6,570 bases of DNA. It comes from an uncultured Lachnospiraceae bacterium (lineage in GTDB: Bacteria; Bacillota; Clostridia; Lachnospirales; Lachnospiraceae). Position 1 is the first letter of the stretch. Each line of letters opens with the position of its first letter. A model generated the notes under the pieces. It did no database searches, was not told where the DNA came from, and saw only the letters and a program-made list of their open reading frames with translations. This document shows positions 5,206 through 6,570 of this stretch, piece after piece. The stretch covers positions 1 to 6,570 of the forward strand of contig CANPZR010000144.1 in assembly GCA_947589175.1 (NCBI GenBank). Direction: 5' to 3'. A program made the position numbers and the translations under genes.

Positions 5206-5292
5206 ATAGCTAATAAAAGCATTTTCCGTTTTACTATAAAACTTTTATCCCGTGAAGAAAGATATGGCACAGGCCTATAAAGGAGGTATAAC

Positions 5293-5843
5293 ATGCCATT
5301 AGCACAATCCAAAATCTACACCGATGAGGATTATTACAATCTGCCGGAAAATGTCCGGGCAGAGTTAATCGAGGGAAGGCTGATTTACAATCAGGCAGCG
5401 CCATCCAGAATCCATCAGACAATACTCGGTGAATTTACACAGTTATAAACAATTATATCAAATCCAAGGGCGGTTCCTGTCGTGTCTATCCGGCGCCGTT
5501 CGCCGTCAATTTGATGAAAGACCGCAAAACCATAGTAGAACCGGACATAAGTGTTATCTGTGACAAGAATATACTTACGGACCGCGGTTGTACTGGCGCC
5601 CCCGACTGGATTATCGAAATTGTTTCTCCCGGCAATTCCAGCAATGACTATATTCTAAAACTGAATCTGTACGCAAACGCAGGTGTCCGAGAATACTGGA
5701 TTGTAGATCCTTCCAAAAAACATATTTTTGTTTACCATCTGGAAGAAAATTTTTTTGAAGTGGAAACATACACATTCCGGGACTGTATTCCGGTAGGCAT
5801 TTACGCAAATCTGCAGATTGACTTTGCCAGTCTGGATTTCTGA
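5293..5843 (+). pseudogene. Uma2 (DUF820) family endonuclease-fold protein, frameshifted
   Basis: The frame opens at ATG 5293 behind AAAGGAGG (5279-5286) and reads a typical Uma2 N terminus (KIYTDEDYYNLPE, then RAELIEGRLI) for 51 codons, meeting TAA at 5446-5448. The family sequence resumes in another frame at 5448 (NNYIKSKGGS) and runs to the stop at 5841-5843. Adding one base near 5446 restores a 183-residue protein of normal family length. Conserved features survive: VYPAPFAV (65-72), EPDISV (83-88), GAPDWIIEIVSP (102-113), K123 and GVREYWIVDP (131-140). D85 and E109 are the expected acidic residues of the PD-(D/E)XK fold. Cellular function of the family is poorly known. The break may be real or a sequencing error; conservation on both sides suggests it is recent. 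Confidence 0.87.
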
Positions 5844-5854
5844 AAAACAGAAAA

Positions 5855-5886
5855 CTTCCGCTGACATCCTATTTTCTGAGCGGAAG
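5855..5886 (-). terminator. hairpin with T-rich tail on the minus strand
   Basis: CTTCCGCT (5855-5862) and AGCGGAAG (5879-5886) pair perfectly around a 16-nt loop. On the minus strand the stem is followed by TTTTCTGTTTTTC; on the plus strand no T-run follows. It could stop transcripts coming leftward out of the insertion element, opposing the Uma2 gene. Confidence 0.42.
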
Positions 5887-5892
5887 CGAACA

Positions 5893-5940
5893 ATAAAAAG
5901 CGGCTATAATTTTACGCAACTGCTTTTTATATCCTTTTAA
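5893..5940 (+). terminator. probable terminator of the Uma2-family gene
   Basis: ATAAAAAGC (5893-5901) and GCTTTTTAT (5932-5940) are perfect 9-bp complements around a 30-nt spacer, 50 bp after the stop codon. The right arm provides the T-rich tract on the plus strand. The long loop and low stem GC make it a moderate candidate. Confidence 0.45.
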
Positions 5941-5968
5941 GTTCTAGTGTACTGTACTGTTGGTATTT

Positions 5969-6008
5969 AGCATAATTACCAATCCCATTAAAGATTGGTA
6001 ATTATGCT
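5969..6008. terminator. perfect 16-bp hairpin at the transposase 3' end inside the IS630 remnant
   Basis: AGCATAATTACCAATC (5969-5984) is perfectly complementary to 5993-6008 with an 8-nt loop. It lies just inside the left terminal repeat and overlaps the last codons of the transposase remnant (stop at 5988-5990). No T-run follows, but the position suits a bidirectional element terminator that shields the transposase from outside transcription, or the host from read-out. Confidence 0.5.
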
Positions 6009-6394
6009 TGTAGGATACAATGATATCAGCTTTTCCTTTGCATCCTCGGTTCGAAAATGCCATTGGATTTTAGCTTCGTTTTGATTACGTTCCGCTTCCC
6101 ATGCCGCAAGTTCCCGACGGAGCAGGTCAATGTTTTCTATACGCCTTGACAGACACTGGCGGGTCATGACATTTAACTCTATTTCTGCTATGTCCAGCAA
6201 GCTTCCATGCAGACGCCGTTTGATTTTGCGGACTGTTCATGCGTAAGGATTTTTCCATGTGCCTCATCCAGGTCTATGATGATCTGGCATCTGTTGCGCA
6301 CCGTCTTTGAAGTTTGTTTTTTTCGGATAACAGATTTAAGTTCTTTTAGCTGCCCATCCGTTAAAGAAATGATATATTTTTTTGGTCTTGCCAT
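5988..6394 (-). pseudogene. IS630-family transposase, internal deletion with frame change
   Basis: The N-terminal part starts at ATG 6394 and reads MARPKKYIISLTDGQLKEL, then KTVRNRCQIIIDLDEAHGK and EQSAKSNGVC, the helix-turn-helix region of IS630 transposases. At about 6205-6215 it joins, in another frame, a C-terminal part reading HGSLLDIAEIEL, then NVMTRQCLSRRIENIDLLRRE and WHFRTEDAKEKLISLYP, the typical IS630 end. Roughly 200 central residues, including the first catalytic aspartates, are absent. At most the last acidic residue (in AEIEL) remains, so the product cannot be active. The usual HGSWLN reads HGSLLD. Reading straight through gives only a 68-residue peptide ending MEACWT. Confidence 0.88.
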
Positions 6395-6425
6395 AGGGAA
6401 TCATCGCCGTTTCTTTTATTATTTT

Positions 6426-6454
6426 ATTATACTATGAAACGGCATAAATAGCCA
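6426..6454 (-). promoter_or_regulatory. weak candidate promoter of the IS630 transposase
   Basis: On the minus strand a perfect TATAAT (6431-6426) stands 17 bp from TGGCTA (6454-6449; 3 of 6 consensus bases), about 32 bp upstream of the transposase ATG. No clear ribosome binding site precedes that ATG, in keeping with low transposase expression. Confidence 0.3.
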
Positions 6455-6532
6455 GTATTATTTTGGATGAATATCAACGGTACAGTACACTAGAAATCAA
6501 TGTCATTCAGTTAAGACTTTTCCATTTGTTCT

Positions 6533-6562
6533 ATAGCGGTTTCCTATTTCAGAAACCGCTAT
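6533..6562. terminator. 11-bp perfect hairpin near the right edge
   Basis: ATAGCGGTTTC (6533-6543) and GAAACCGCTAT (6552-6562) pair perfectly around an 8-nt loop. Neither side has a strong T-run within the window. It may be the terminator of a gene lying to the right, reading leftward; nothing else is seen between the element end and the window edge. Confidence 0.4.
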
Positions 6563-6570
6563 CTTAATGT

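Larger units (their letters stand above)
5947..6490 (-). mobile_element. internally deleted IS630-family element
   Basis: The ends 5947-5966 and 6471-6490 are inverted repeats identical at 18 of 20 positions (GTGTACTGTA, then CYGTTGRTAT). They are flanked by TA at 5945-5946 and 6491-6492, the target duplication of the IS630/Tc1/mariner superfamily. The 544-bp element holds the two ends of an IS630 transposase but lacks the middle, including most of the catalytic DDE domain; full elements of this group are about 1.1-1.2 kb. With intact ends it could still be moved in trans by a complete relative, as MITEs are. Confidence 0.85.

Noticed and set aside
5010..5312. 100-residue minus-strand open frame
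   Set aside because: It crosses the terminator, the Uma2 promoter and the Uma2 start on the opposite strand, and has no recognisable motif.

Overview
The window looks like a chromosomal piece of a motile Gram-positive gut Clostridia, most likely Lachnospiraceae. The basis is the flagellin type (N terminus MIVQHN, no large outer domains), the strong AGGAGG-type ribosome binding sites, the LicD and CDP-glycerol-transferase-like proteins, the Uma2 (DUF820) family gene and an IS630-type remnant. This is inference from protein families, not a species identification.

Left two thirds (1-4730, all minus strand, read right to left): a divergent, C-terminally extended CsrA (4249-4521) precedes a compact flagellin (3053-4015). 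Next come a 791-residue fusion of a LicD domain with a CDP-glycerol glycerophosphotransferase-like domain (471-2846) and a second LicD protein cut by the window edge (1-421). This reads as a flagellin module: a post-transcriptional regulator, its probable target, and enzymes that may decorate the filament with a phospho-substituent. The flagellin leader has a hairpin with GGA in its loop and a second GGA in the Shine-Dalgarno sequence 18 nt further on, a classical layout for CsrA repression. The csrA leader itself carries tandem small hairpins and several GGA motifs.

Middle (about 4640-5290): an AT-rich intergenic region without a convincing protein gene. It is bounded by two inverted copies of a 32-bp sequence (27/32 identical), each of which is itself a hairpin. 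The left copy lies in the csrA leader. The right copy forms a strong intrinsic terminator at the end of a predicted ~70-nt small RNA (promoter 4946-4974, transcript about 4981-5050). A 13-mer from the left copy recurs in the leader of the next gene.

Right part (5177-6570): a Uma2-family gene on the plus strand with its own promoter, broken by a one-base frameshift near 5446, followed by terminator hairpins. Then comes a 544-bp internally deleted IS630-family element (5947-6490) with 20-bp terminal inverted repeats and a TA target duplication. It keeps only the N- and C-terminal ends of its transposase. A further hairpin closes the window.
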